Shown: in pieces, positions 1 to 8,479 of the stretch | Numbering within the stretch: the first letter of the stretch is position 1 | How the letters are laid out: every line of letters begins with the position of its first letter | Assembly (NCBI GenBank): GCA_003456155.1 | Contig: DMPC01000164.1 | Span: 1 to 64,000, forward strand | Origin: Actinomycetota bacterium | GTDB taxonomy: Bacteria; Actinomycetota; Actinomycetes; S36-B12 | Length of the DNA stretch: 64,000 nucleotides | Direction: 5' to 3' | Translations under genes and position numbers: made by a program | The notes under the pieces: generated by a model | What the model was told of the DNA's origin: nothing | The model's database searches: none | What the model saw: the letters and a program-made list of their open reading frames with translations, nothing else

Positions 1-1341
1 GCCGAGGTGACCCTCATCGACAGCGACGGCATCGGTGGCTCGGCCGTACTGACGGACTGCGTGCCGAGCAAGGCGCTGATCGCCATCGCCGATGTCATCA
101 CCAACGCCTCCGCCGGAGCCAGCCTCGGAGTCCTGTTCGACGGCCGAGCTCCCGATCCCTCCCTGTTCAGCGTCGATCTGCGGGCCGTGAACGAGCGGAT
201 CCTCGGGCTCGTCCGCGCGCAGAGCGAGGACATCCGCAGTCGCCTGATCAGCGAGGGCGTCCATCTGATCCCCGGCCACGGGCGCCTCGACCCCGATGGC
301 TCGGTCGTGGTGCATCGGCGCGACAGCAAGCAGGAGACCCTCACGGCCGACAGCGTCCTGATCGCGACGGGAGCACGTCCGCGGACCCTGCCGGAGGCGC
401 AGCCCGACGGTGAGCGGATCCTCACCTGGGAGCAGGTCTACCGGCTCGAGACCGTCCCCGAGCGCCTCATCGTCGTGGGCTCCGGCGTCACCGGAGCCGA
501 GTTCGCCGGCGCATATCACACCCTGGGGAGCCGGGTCGTCCTCGTCTCTTCGCGCGACCGGGTGCTCCCCGGTGAGGATCCCGACGCGGCGCGCGTCCTG
601 GAGGAGGTCTACGCCCGTCGTGGGCTCGAGGTCCTCGGATCGTCTCGCGCCGTGGCTGCCCGACGCACCGATGACGGCGTCGAGGTCACCCTCGGCGACG
701 GCACCATCGTCGAGGGCTCCCACGTGCTACTGGCCGTCGGCTCCCTGCCTAACACCGATCAGCTGGGCCTCGCGGAGGCAGGCGTGGAGACCGACCAGGC
801 CGGCTTCATCCGGGTGGACCGCGTCAGCCGGACCTCCCGTCGCGGCGTCTATGCGGCCGGTGACTGCACCGGAGTGCTCATGCTCGCCTCCGTGGCCGCG
901 ATGCAGGGCCGGATCGCCATGTGGCACGCGCTGGGTGATGCTGTCGCCCCGCTCGAGCTGAGCACCGTGTCGAGCACTGTCTTCACCCATCCCGAGATCG
1001 CAACGGTCGGCCTCACCCAGCGTGATCTGGACGAGGGCCGATTCCGGGGCGACGTCGTCCTGCTGCCCCTCTCCTCGAACGCGCGCGCCAAGATGGCCGA
1101 GCAGGGGGACGGTTTCGTCAAGCTGTTCTGCCGACGCGGCTCCCGCATCGTGGCCGGAGCCGTGATCGTGGGACCGCATGCCAGCGAGCTCATCCATCCG
1201 CTCACGATCGCCGTCGAGCAGCGCCTGACCGTCGATGAGCTTGCCTCGACCTTCACCGTCTATCCGAGCCTCTCCGGCTCGATAGCCGAGGCTGCGCGAC
1301 GCCTCCACATTGCCGCCGAGGAGTCGCCCGTCGAGGGCTAG
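1..1341 (+). CDS. lpdA: NAD(P)H-quinone dehydrogenase LpdA-type flavoprotein, 5' end cut by the window
   Basis: The reading frame is open from base 1, so the N-terminus with the FAD-binding GxGxxG is outside the window. The motif GGSAVLTDCVPSK near the visible N-terminus aligns with the redox-disulfide region of lipoamide dehydrogenases but keeps only one cysteine. Near the C-terminus the usual His-Glu pair is replaced by VYPSLSGSIAEAAR. Both traits are typical of mycobacterial LpdA (Rv3303c), a NAD(P)H:quinone oxidoreductase rather than a lipoamide dehydrogenase. The second Rossmann motif VVGSGVTGAEFAG lies near visible residue 155. The gene ends 9 bases before the purine nucleoside phosphorylase gene; a similar lpdA-deoD-pmmB neighbourhood is known in mycobacteria. 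Confidence 0.88.
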   Translation, partial: AEVTLIDSDGIGGSAVLTDCVPSKALIAIADVITNASAGASLGVLFDGRAPDPSLFSVDLRAVNERILGLVRAQSEDIRSRLISEGVHLIPGHGRLDPDGSVVVHRRDSKQETLTADSVLIATGARPRTLPEAQPDGERILTWEQVYRLETVPERLIVVGSGVTGAEFAGAYHTLGSRVVLVSSRDRVLPGEDPDAARVLEEVYARRGLEVLGSSRAVAARRTDDGVEVTLGDGTIVEGSHVLLAVGSLPNTDQLGLAEAGVETDQAGFIRVDRVSRTSRRGVYAAGDCTGVLMLASVAAMQGRIAMWHALGDAVAPLELSTVSSTVFTHPEIATVGLTQRDLDEGRFRGDVVLLPLSSNARAKMAEQGDGFVKLFCRRGSRIVAGAVIVGPHASELIHPLTIAVEQRLTVDELASTFTVYPSLSGSIAEAARRLHIAAEESPVEG

Positions 1342-1344
1342 GGT
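1339..1344 (+). promoter_or_regulatory. Candidate -10 element of a leaderless promoter for the PNP gene
   Basis: TAGGGT overlaps the lpdA stop codon and ends exactly six bases before the GTG start of the next gene. No Shine-Dalgarno sequence is visible. TANNNT-N6-RTG is the usual spacing of leaderless actinobacterial starts, and the same arrangement recurs at deoC, add, the EamA gene and mtnB. Confidence 0.5.
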
Positions 1345-1350
1345 CGACCC

Positions 1351-2163
1351 GTGACCCCTCATCCTGCGACCACCACGGCCCTCGAGCACGCTCAGCAGGC
1401 TGCTGACGAGATCGCCCGCCGCACCGGACAGCCGACCCACGACATCGCCGTTGTCCTGGGATCCGGATGGGCCCCCGCAGCGGACCTCCTCGGCTCCACC
1501 ATCGCCGAGATCCCGATCGCGGAGATTCCGCACTTCTCGGCGCCCGTGGTGGACGGTCATGGCGGACGACTCCGCAGCGTCGACGCGGACGGGGTGAAGG
1601 TGCTCGTCTTCCTCGGCAGGACTCATCTCTACGAGGAGCGAGGGGTCGACGCCGTCACCCACGGCATGCGCACCGCGGCGGCGGCCGGCTGCCGGGTCGT
1701 CGTGCTCACGAACGGCTGCGGCGGGCTCGATCCGAGCTGGACCCCGGGGACTCCGGTCCTGATCCGCGACCACCTGAACCTCACCGGAACCAGCCCACTT
1801 CACGGCGCGCACTTCGTCGACCTGACGGACCTGTACTCCACCCGGCTTCGGGGGATCTGCCGCGAGATCGATCCCTCGCTCCCCGAGGGGGTCTATGCGC
1901 AGTTCCGCGGCCCGATGTACGAGACACCTGCGGAGATCGAGATGGTGCGGGCCATCGGCGGGACTCTCGTGGGCATGAGCACCGCCCTCGAGGCGATCGT
2001 CGCGCGATCGACGGGAATGGAGATCCTCGGCCTGTCGCTCGTCACCAATCTCGCCGCGGGGATGTCCGGATCGCCGCTGAACCATGAGGAGGTGCTCGCC
2101 GCCGGCCACGCAGCGGCAGAGCGGATGGGGGCGATCCTGGCCCAGGTGGTGAGGAGGGCATGA
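1351..2163 (+). CDS. deoD: Purine-nucleoside phosphorylase (trimeric class)
   Basis: 270 residues. It cleaves (deoxy)inosine and (deoxy)guanosine with phosphate to the base and (deoxy)ribose 1-phosphate. Trimeric PNP signatures are visible: VVLGSG at residues 34-39, the phosphate-site stretch LGRTHLYEERG, GPMYETPAE, VGMST and SLVTNLAAG, whose Asn is the 6-oxopurine contact. The GTG start has no SD but sits six bases after TAGGGT, so translation is probably leaderless. The phosphomutase gene starts 1 base after this stop, which fits an operon passing pentose 1-phosphate to the mutase. The symbol follows mycobacterial usage; punA would be equally suitable. Confidence 0.93.
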   Translation: MTPHPATTTALEHAQQAADEIARRTGQPTHDIAVVLGSGWAPAADLLGSTIAEIPIAEIPHFSAPVVDGHGGRLRSVDADGVKVLVFLGRTHLYEERGVDAVTHGMRTAAAAGCRVVVLTNGCGGLDPSWTPGTPVLIRDHLNLTGTSPLHGAHFVDLTDLYSTRLRGICREIDPSLPEGVYAQFRGPMYETPAEIEMVRAIGGTLVGMSTALEAIVARSTGMEILGLSLVTNLAAGMSGSPLNHEEVLAAGHAAAERMGAILAQVVRRA

Positions 2164-2164
2164 C

Positions 2165-3823
2165 ATGGCCGACTCCCTGATCGAGTCGGCCCGCGCCTGG
2201 CTCTCCGATGACCCGGACGCGGACATGCGCGCGGAGTTGGACGCACTGATGGATGCAGCAGCCGAGGGAGATCCCGCCGCGCGGGACGAGATCGCCGACT
2301 GCTTCTCAGGCACCCTGGAGTTCGGCACAGCCGGCCTGCGCGGCCGCGTAGGACCGGGCCCGAACCGGATGAACCAGGTCGTCGTGGCACGTGCGGCGGC
2401 GGGTCTGGCCGCCTACCTGCGGGAGAACGGCGGCGGGACCGTCGTCATCGGTCATGACGCGCGCCACGGCTCTGCACTGTTCGCGCGGGTGACCGCGGAG
2501 ATCCTCAGCGGCGCAGGGCTCGACGTACTCCTGCTGCCACCCCATCTGCCCACACCGCTGCTCGCGTTCGCCATCCTCCACCTCCGCTGCGCTGCCGGCG
2601 TGATGGTGACGGCCAGTCACAACCCCCGTCGGGACAACGGCTACAAGGTCTACCTCGCCGATGGCATCCAGATCGTGCCGCCCGCCGATGCCGAGATCAG
2701 CGCGCACATCGCGCGAGCCACCGTGGCCGGACCGGTCGACGAACTGCCACGCGGGACCACCTGGACCACTCTGGGTGACGAGGTCCAGCAGGCGTATGTC
2801 GCACGGGCAGCCAGCCTCGTCGAGGCCCCGTCGCCACAAGCACTCAAGGTCGCCTACACACCCGTGCACGGCGTCGGGGGCGCCACCTTCCTGCGCTGCA
2901 TGGATGCTGCAGGGTTCGCCGCACCACACGTGGTGACCTCGCAGTTCGAGCCGGATCCGGACTTCGGCGGCATGCCCTTCCCCAATCCCGAGGAGCCGGG
3001 CGTCATGGACGCCGTGATCGAGCTGGCCCGCGCGCAGGGATGCGACCTCGCCCTCGCGAATGATCCGGATGCGGATCGCTTCGCCGTCGGGATCCCGGAT
3101 GCGGGGAACTGGCGGATGCTGAGCGGTGACGAGGTGGGATGGCTGCTCGGCTGGTGGATCTCTGCCGGTCATCGCCGGCGCCAGGGACGCCACGTCCTGG
3201 CCCAGTCGATCGTCTCCGGATCCATGCTCGAGGCGATCGCCGACGATGCGGGTGTCCCGTACGCCCAGACCCTCACCGGATTCAAGTGGATCGCCCGTGT
3301 GCCCGATCTCGCCTTCGGGTACGAGGAGGCCCTGGGCTACTGCGTGGATCCCGCCGCCGTCCGTGACAAGGACGGAATCACCGCAGCGCTGCTGTTCACC
3401 GAGATGGCTGAACACCTCGCCCGGCGCGGAGCCACCCTTCCGCAGATCCTCGACGACCTTGCGCTGCGCCATGGCGTGTACGCCACCGGTCAGGTGTCGA
3501 TCCGCCATTCCGATGTGTCACGGATCGCGCAGGTGATGTCCCACCTCAGGGCCCATCCGCCCGCGCAGCTCGGCGGCCTTGCCGTGGAGCGTGTCGAGGA
3601 TCTCGAGGAGCCGACAGGAGACCTGCCGCCCACGGACGGCCTGCGCTACTCCCTCGCCGGCAACAGTCGCGTCATCGTGCGGCCCAGTGGCACGGAGGCC
3701 AAGGTGAAGTCCTACCTCCAGGCGCGCGTGCCCGTCGAGAGCGGTGACCTCGCCGGAGCGCGCGCCCGCGCCCAGGGCTGCCTGGACGCTCTGACGCAGG
3801 ACCTTCGGGCCCTCCTGACCTAG
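2165..3823 (+). CDS. pmmB: Phosphoglucomutase/phosphomannomutase family, probable phosphopentomutase
   Basis: 552 residues of the alpha-D-phosphohexomutase superfamily. All four catalytic signatures are present: TASHNP with the phosphoserine at residue 151, the Mg loop NDPDADR, a sugar-binding loop GYEEALG, and the phosphate-binding RPSGTEAKVK near the C-terminus. The length and GYEE loop fit the PGM2/phosphopentomutase-like subgroup. Placement directly after PNP and opposite deoC suggests it converts ribose 1-phosphate and deoxyribose 1-phosphate to the 5-phosphates. The ATG follows a GGAGG that overlaps the end of the PNP gene. Its TAG stop shares four bases (CTAG) with the deoC stop on the other strand. 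Confidence 0.9.
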   Translation: MADSLIESARAWLSDDPDADMRAELDALMDAAAEGDPAARDEIADCFSGTLEFGTAGLRGRVGPGPNRMNQVVVARAAAGLAAYLRENGGGTVVIGHDARHGSALFARVTAEILSGAGLDVLLLPPHLPTPLLAFAILHLRCAAGVMVTASHNPRRDNGYKVYLADGIQIVPPADAEISAHIARATVAGPVDELPRGTTWTTLGDEVQQAYVARAASLVEAPSPQALKVAYTPVHGVGGATFLRCMDAAGFAAPHVVTSQFEPDPDFGGMPFPNPEEPGVMDAVIELARAQGCDLALANDPDADRFAVGIPDAGNWRMLSGDEVGWLLGWWISAGHRRRQGRHVLAQSIVSGSMLEAIADDAGVPYAQTLTGFKWIARVPDLAFGYEEALGYCVDPAAVRDKDGITAALLFTEMAEHLARRGATLPQILDDLALRHGVYATGQVSIRHSDVSRIAQVMSHLRAHPPAQLGGLAVERVEDLEEPTGDLPPTDGLRYSLAGNSRVIVRPSGTEAKVKSYLQARVPVESGDLAGARARAQGCLDALTQDLRALLT

Positions 3824-4590
3824 TAGCCCCCCGCCGAGGCACCGTCGGCGGGAAGTTCGCCCGACGCGATCGCGATGGACGCCGACGCGCCGATCCGGTC
3901 AGCACCCGCCGCGATCATCGCCACGGCATCCTGCGTCGTGCGGATGCCACCCGATGCCTTCACCCCGAGATCGTCGCCGACCACGGCGCGCATGAGCGCG
4001 ACATCAGCCGCGGTCGCGCCACCCGTCGACATTCCCGTCGACGTCTTGACGTAGGCAGCGCCCGCCCGAGCGGCGATCTCGCAGGCGACGGCCTTCTGAA
4101 CGTCGTCGAGCAGGCAGGTCTCGATGATGACCTTGACCGGTCGACCCTGCGCCGCGATCACCACAGCGCGGATGTCGTCGTGGACTCCGTGAAGGTTCCC
4201 CTCCTTCAGGTCACCGACGCTGATCACCATGTCGATCTCGTCAGCACCCCCCGCAACGGCGAGGGCTGTCTCGTCGGCCTTGGCCTGCGAGGCCATTGCT
4301 CCCAGCGGGAAGCCCACGACGGAACAGGTGAGCACCCCCGAACCGGCCAACTCAGCCGCGACCAACGGCACCCACCGGGAGTTCACGCAGACCGAGGCGA
4401 AAGCATGCTCGCGTGCCTCGTGGCAGACCCGGACGATCTCGGAAGACGTCGCAGCAGCGCCGAGGAGAGTGTGATCGATGCGCCCGGCCAGGGATGCGGC
4501 GTCGCGCAGGGCCCGGGGACGATCGATGGGCCCCACCGGACCGAGCTCGGCGTCGACCAGGGAGCGGGCACGGGCGATAGCGTCTTCCAT
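3820..4590 (-). CDS. deoC: Deoxyribose-phosphate aldolase
   Basis: 256 residues. It splits 2-deoxyribose 5-phosphate into glyceraldehyde 3-phosphate and acetaldehyde, the last step after PNP and the mutase. Class I aldolase residues are visible: Lys182 in YVKTSTG (Schiff base), Lys211 in GVKASGGIRT and Asp120 in DEIDM. An upstream in-frame start exists, but the ATG at 4590 gives the family N-terminus and lies six bases after TACCCT, a leaderless arrangement. It converges on the phosphomutase gene with a 4-base overlap. Beyond its start the neighbourhood changes to the catabolic block. Confidence 0.95.
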   Translation of the reverse strand: MEDAIARARSLVDAELGPVGPIDRPRALRDAASLAGRIDHTLLGAAATSSEIVRVCHEAREHAFASVCVNSRWVPLVAAELAGSGVLTCSVVGFPLGAMASQAKADETALAVAGGADEIDMVISVGDLKEGNLHGVHDDIRAVVIAAQGRPVKVIIETCLLDDVQKAVACEIAARAGAAYVKTSTGMSTGGATAADVALMRAVVGDDLGVKASGGIRTTQDAVAMIAAGADRIGASASIAIASGELPADGASAGGY

Positions 4591-4596
4591 GGGATC

Positions 4597-4602
4597 AGGG
4601 TA
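4597..4602 (-). promoter_or_regulatory. Candidate -10 element of a leaderless deoC promoter
   Basis: TACCCT read on the minus strand, followed by six bases and the ATG at 4590, with no SD in between. It matches the TANNNT-N6-RTG pattern of the other salvage genes. Confidence 0.45.
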
Positions 4603-4654
4603 TGCCGTGGGGTCACCCCGCCGTGAGCCTGCGGGCCGCGCCCCTCGACCGGCA

Positions 4655-5857
4655 CTAGATCCGTTCGACCACCATGGCTGCACCTTGGCCAACACCGATG
4701 CACAGGGACGCCACCCCGTACCGACCACCGGTCCGCTCGAGATGACCCAGGAGTGTGATCAGCATGCGGGATCCGCTCGATCCGAGCGGATGACCCAGCG
4801 CAATAGCCCCACCCGTGGGATTGAGCCGTTCGCGGGGGATGCCCAATTGCCGTTCGCATGCGATCACTTGAGCGGCGAAGGCCTCGTTGATGTCCACACA
4901 GTCCATGTGATCCATCGTCAGACCTGCCTTGTCGAGGGCAGCTCGGATGGCGGGTACCGGGCCAAGCCCGAAGAGGCTTGGTGCGACTCCCGCGACGGCG
5001 TAGCTCACCACTCGAGCACGAGGTCGCAGACCGTGTTGGCGCACAGATGCATCGCCGGCAACGATCAGGGCAGATGCTCCGTCCGAGAGCGGCGACGAAT
5101 TGCCCGCCGTGCATAGACCATCCCGGGCAAAGGCAGGATCCAGGGCCGTCAAGGAGTCGATGGTCGTCCCTGCCCGCACCGTCTCATCCCTGGTGATCTC
5201 ACCCTTGCGGGTGGCTACCGGCACGATCTCGTCATCGAACCAGCCCTGCTCCCACGCGTGAGATGCGAGGGTCTGCGAGCGCAAGGCATAGGTGTCCGCC
5301 TCTTCCCGGGTCACACCTGCCATTCGAGCCAGCTTCTCCGTGCATTCCCCTAGGGACAGGGTCGCTTCGCCTCCATCGAGTGCTGCCATCCGCGGATTGA
5401 CGAACCGCCAGCCCAGAGCGCTGTCGAACACGTGGTCCGGCTTCGCCCAGGCCCGAGAGGGTTTGCCGGTCACCCACGGCGCTCTCGTCATCGACTCAAC
5501 CCCACCCGCAACGGCGAGATCAATGTCCCCTGCCCTGATGGCCTGGGCTGCAGACGCCACCGCCTGCAGGCCGGAAGCACAAAGGCGGTTGACGGTGAGG
5601 CCCGGCACCGTGTCCGGAAGTCCCGCCAGCAGGGCCGCCATCCTGGCCACGTTCCGATTGTCGTCGCCCGCTTGGTTGGCTGCTCCTAGGATCACGTCAT
5701 CGATGGCATCGCCGGGGATCGAGTTTCGGGCCACCGCCTCACCCACCACCATGGCGGCGAGGTCATCGGCTCGAACCTCGGCGAGGGCTCCCCCATAGCG
5801 ACCCACAGGTGTCCGGACTCCGCCGACCAGATATGCCGTCTCCGCCACGGAGGCCAC
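4655..5857 (-). CDS. Acetyl-CoA C-acyltransferase (thiolase)
   Basis: 400 residues, the normal thiolase length. The nucleophilic cysteine is Cys93 in VNRLCASG. NEAFA, GHPLGSSGSR and the C-terminal CIGVGQGAA (second catalytic Cys) are all intact, so this should be an active thiolase that condenses acetyl-CoA or cleaves 3-ketoacyl-CoA. The GTG start is preceded by AGGAGAGG. It is divergent from an SDR gene across a 142-base promoter region and is the first gene of the catabolic block. No acyl-CoA dehydrogenase or enoyl-CoA hydratase lies in the window, so a role in a short dedicated pathway rather than general beta-oxidation is inferred. Confidence 0.92.
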   Translation of the reverse strand: MASVAETAYLVGGVRTPVGRYGGALAEVRADDLAAMVVGEAVARNSIPGDAIDDVILGAANQAGDDNRNVARMAALLAGLPDTVPGLTVNRLCASGLQAVASAAQAIRAGDIDLAVAGGVESMTRAPWVTGKPSRAWAKPDHVFDSALGWRFVNPRMAALDGGEATLSLGECTEKLARMAGVTREEADTYALRSQTLASHAWEQGWFDDEIVPVATRKGEITRDETVRAGTTIDSLTALDPAFARDGLCTAGNSSPLSDGASALIVAGDASVRQHGLRPRARVVSYAVAGVAPSLFGLGPVPAIRAALDKAGLTMDHMDCVDINEAFAAQVIACERQLGIPRERLNPTGGAIALGHPLGSSGSRMLITLLGHLERTGGRYGVASLCIGVGQGAAMVVERI

Positions 5858-5914
5858 CTCATCCCTCTCCTGATCACTGTGGATGCAGGCTAGAAGGCTC
5901 CCAGAGGCGTGAGC

Positions 5915-5931
5915 GTCCCATCGTGGGGCAC
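5915..5931 (+). promoter_or_regulatory. Degenerate TGGGACAC-type inverted repeat in the thiolase/SDR divergent promoter
   Basis: GTCCC-N7-GGCAC lies midway between two divergent genes. Its right half, TGGGGCAC, differs by one base from the TGGGACAC element seen in other divergent promoters of the block. This is the weakest of the series. Confidence 0.3.
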
Positions 5932-5999
5932 TCCATTGCGCCTCACGGGCAGCAGGATGCGACTGTCAGAGTTATCGGCACCAGCTGGAGGGAAGAAGC

Positions 6000-6737
6000 G
6001 TGAGACTACTCGACGGGCGCGTAGCCGTCGTTACCGGGGGGGCCCAGGGCATTGGGCTGGCCATCACCAAGGCCTTCGTGGCCGAAGGAGCCAAAGTCGT
6101 CATTGGCGACATCAATGCCGACACGGCGATGCAGGCAGCCGCGTCGATCGGCGAGACTGACTGCCAGCCCGAGGCGTGCGACGTGACGGACGCAGAGGCC
6201 GTTCAGCGCCTCCTGGATCGCGCAGTAGACCGCTTCGGCGGACTCGACATCATGGTGAACAACGCCGGCATCACCCGCGACGCAACCATGCGCAAGATGA
6301 CCGAGGCCGACTTCGACACCGTGATCGCCGTGCACCTCAAGGGGTGCTGGAATGGAACTCGCCTGGCGGCCGGAATCATGCGTGAGGCCGGCAGCGGTTC
6401 GATCATCAACCTGTCCTCCATCTCAGGAAAGGTGGGGTTCTTCGGCCAGACGAACTACTCCGCCGCGAAGGCCGGGATCGTGGGGCTGACGAAGGCGGCA
6501 GCCAAGGAAGTGGCCGCCGCAGGAGTGCGGGTGAATGCCATCCAGCCCGGCCTCATCCGTACCGCCATGACAGAGGCCATGCCTCAGGACATCTGGGATG
6601 CGAAGCTTGCCGAGGTCCCCATGCGGCGAGCGGGCGAGCCGGAGGAAGTGGCGAGTGTGGCGCTGTTCCTGGCAAGCGGGATGAGCAGTTACCTCACGGG
6701 AACGGTGCTCGAGGTCACCGGCGGCCGCTACATGTAG
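6000..6737 (+). CDS. SDR family oxidoreductase, FabG-like
   Basis: 245 residues of the classical short-chain dehydrogenase fold: TGGAQGIG cofactor motif near residue 12, NNAG, catalytic YSAAK and the C-terminal dimer region. It resembles 3-oxoacyl reductases and 3-hydroxyacyl-CoA dehydrogenases. Together with the neighbouring thiolase it could provide a hydroxyacyl/ketoacyl-CoA redox step, but sequence does not fix the substrate. The GTG start follows CTGGAGGGAAG. It converges with the acyl-CoA ligase gene across 12 bases; a short AGGGCC-GCA-GGCCCT stem spans this junction. Confidence 0.85.
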   Translation: MRLLDGRVAVVTGGAQGIGLAITKAFVAEGAKVVIGDINADTAMQAAASIGETDCQPEACDVTDAEAVQRLLDRAVDRFGGLDIMVNNAGITRDATMRKMTEADFDTVIAVHLKGCWNGTRLAAGIMREAGSGSIINLSSISGKVGFFGQTNYSAAKAGIVGLTKAAAKEVAAAGVRVNAIQPGLIRTAMTEAMPQDIWDAKLAEVPMRRAGEPEEVASVALFLASGMSSYLTGTVLEVTGGRYM

Positions 6738-6749
6738 GGCCGCAGGCCC

Positions 6750-8297
6750 TCAGGAACCCTCCGACTGCAGGCGAGCACGAAGTGCGAACTTCTCGATCTT
6801 TCCCGTGCTGGTCTTGGGCAGGTCCGCGAAGATCACATCTTTGGGCGCCTTGAAGTGCGCGAGTCGATCTCGACACCACTGGATGAGTTCATCGCCGGTG
6901 CACTCCGCCCCAGTCCGCAGCGTCACGAACGCGACCGGAACCTCGCCCCAGCGCGCGTGAGCACCTGCAATGACGGCCGCCTCCGCCACAGCTGGGTGCG
7001 ACACCAGCACCTGCTCCACTTCGATGGAGCTGATGTTCTCGCCACCGCTGATGATGATGTCCTTCGACCGGTCACGCAGTTCAATCATGCCGTCAGGGTG
7101 CCAAACCGCTAGGTCGCCTGTGCGGAACCATCCATCCGCATACGAGATCTCCGTTTGTTCACTGTCGTTGAAGTAGCCGAGCGTGACGTTGTTACCGCGC
7201 AGCCATAGCTCCCCCATGGAAGAACCGTCCTTGTCGACGACACTCCCATCGGGGGCCACGACACAGAGCGGCTGGGAGATGATGTTGGGAGCTCCCTGCC
7301 TCGCCCGTAACCGTGCACGCTGATCTTCGGGCAACTCGTCCCATTCCGGGTACCACGGCGACACGATGACAGGGCCGAAAGTCTCGGTCAGGCCATACAT
7401 GTGGATGACGTCAAACCCCAGACGATCCATCTCCGAGAGAAGCGTCGGTGACGGTGGCGACCCACCGGTCCCCACCGTGACGCGGATCTCCAGGGGCGAC
7501 GCTTCCGGGGCACGGGCAAGGTCAGCCAGCACAACGGGTGCCGCACAGAGGCAGTTGACGCCCTCCTCCCGGATGAGGCGCCAGCTCTCGCTCGGCACGA
7601 CCTTGCGCTGGCAGACATGCGTTCCACCGGCCGCGACAACGGCCCAGGGGAAGGTCCAGCCGTTGCAGTGGAACATCGGCAGAGTCCACAGGTACACCGT
7701 GCTCACACTCAGCCCTAGGTGATAGGCCATGGCCACGGACTGCAGGAAGGCGCCGCGGTGGTGGTACATGACCCCCTTGGGGCGACCCGTGGTGCCGCTG
7801 GTGTAGTTCAGGGTGACCAGGGATCGCTCATCCGCGACCGGCCGATGCAGGTACGACGACCCTGCGGCCAGGATTCGGAACTCCTCTGCTGGCATGACAC
7901 GTGCTTGAATCTCCGCCGCCTTGGGCAGCAGGTCCTCATCGACGATGACGAGTACAGCTCCACTGTGCTCCACGATGACGGCGATCTCGTGTGCCGCCAA
8001 CCGGGTGTTCAGTGCCACCAGCACTCCCCCAGCCATAGGAACGCTGTAGTGGGCCTCGAGGAGGATCGAGGTGTTGGGCGCAAGAACGGCCACCCGGTCG
8101 CCCGGTGCTATACCCAGCGCCGCGAGAGCTCCTGCCTGTCGCCCACACTCATCCAGGAGTTCGGCATACGTGAGTCTTCGGTCGCCATCAACGACCGCGA
8201 GCCTCGAAGCGTGGACGGCAGCTGAGCGAATCAGATGATCGACAGGGGTGAGCTCCGCGCTCCACGCCATGGAAGAGATCTCCGGCCTGCCGCTCAT
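6750..8297 (-). CDS. AMP-forming acyl-CoA synthetase (FadD-like)
   Basis: About 515 residues of the ANL superfamily; activates a carboxylic acid to the acyl-CoA via acyl-AMP. Visible motifs in order are LNYTSGTTGRPKGV (P-loop), MYGLTETFGP, the hinge region GWFRTGDLAVWHPDG and KTSTGKIEKFALR with the C-terminal catalytic lysine. The frame extends further upstream, but the ATG at 8297 follows GTGAGGGG and gives a normal N-terminus. It is divergent from an ADP-forming acyl-CoA ligase gene across 182 bases. A medium-chain or branched acid is likely; the substrate is unknown. Confidence 0.9.
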   Translation of the reverse strand: MSGRPEISSMAWSAELTPVDHLIRSAAVHASRLAVVDGDRRLTYAELLDECGRQAGALAALGIAPGDRVAVLAPNTSILLEAHYSVPMAGGVLVALNTRLAAHEIAVIVEHSGAVLVIVDEDLLPKAAEIQARVMPAEEFRILAAGSSYLHRPVADERSLVTLNYTSGTTGRPKGVMYHHRGAFLQSVAMAYHLGLSVSTVYLWTLPMFHCNGWTFPWAVVAAGGTHVCQRKVVPSESWRLIREEGVNCLCAAPVVLADLARAPEASPLEIRVTVGTGGSPPSPTLLSEMDRLGFDVIHMYGLTETFGPVIVSPWYPEWDELPEDQRARLRARQGAPNIISQPLCVVAPDGSVVDKDGSSMGELWLRGNNVTLGYFNDSEQTEISYADGWFRTGDLAVWHPDGMIELRDRSKDIIISGGENISSIEVEQVLVSHPAVAEAAVIAGAHARWGEVPVAFVTLRTGAECTGDELIQWCRDRLAHFKAPKDVIFADLPKTSTGKIEKFALRARLQSEGS

Positions 8298-8376
8298 GCG
8301 CCCCTCACCCGTCGACGCGGCCGACTGCGGCCGTTGCAACGCCACCATTGTGGGGCAGATCGGCTTGCTTCCCGTC

Positions 8377-8393
8377 GTGTCGGATTGGGACAC
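8377..8393 (+). promoter_or_regulatory. Operator-like inverted repeat GTGTC-N7-GACAC between two acyl-CoA ligase genes
   Basis: A perfect 5-base inverted repeat with a 7-base spacer lies in the 182-base divergent promoter. The right arm with flanking bases reads TGGGACAC (8386-8393), an 8-mer also found exactly at 16096, 27829 (opposite strand) and 30533, all between divergent genes. Probable target of one of the two GAF/Fis regulators. Confidence 0.5.
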
Positions 8394-8479
8394 CCACAGA
8401 AAGCCCCGGTGCTGGACGCTGCCCTGACCGGACACGGTCCATCCTGAACCGTGGATCCACACCGCGAGGAGGACGTGAC

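Noticed and set aside
727..2328. A 533-codon minus-strand open frame over lpdA and the PNP gene
   Set aside because: Both sense genes have intact catalytic motifs; the antisense product has no recognisable motif and no RBS.
4591..4654. Search for attachment-site direct repeats shared with the right edge (48486-48537)
   Set aside because: Only trivial matches such as GCCGTGA were found; no integrase or tRNA is present, so no integrative element is called.
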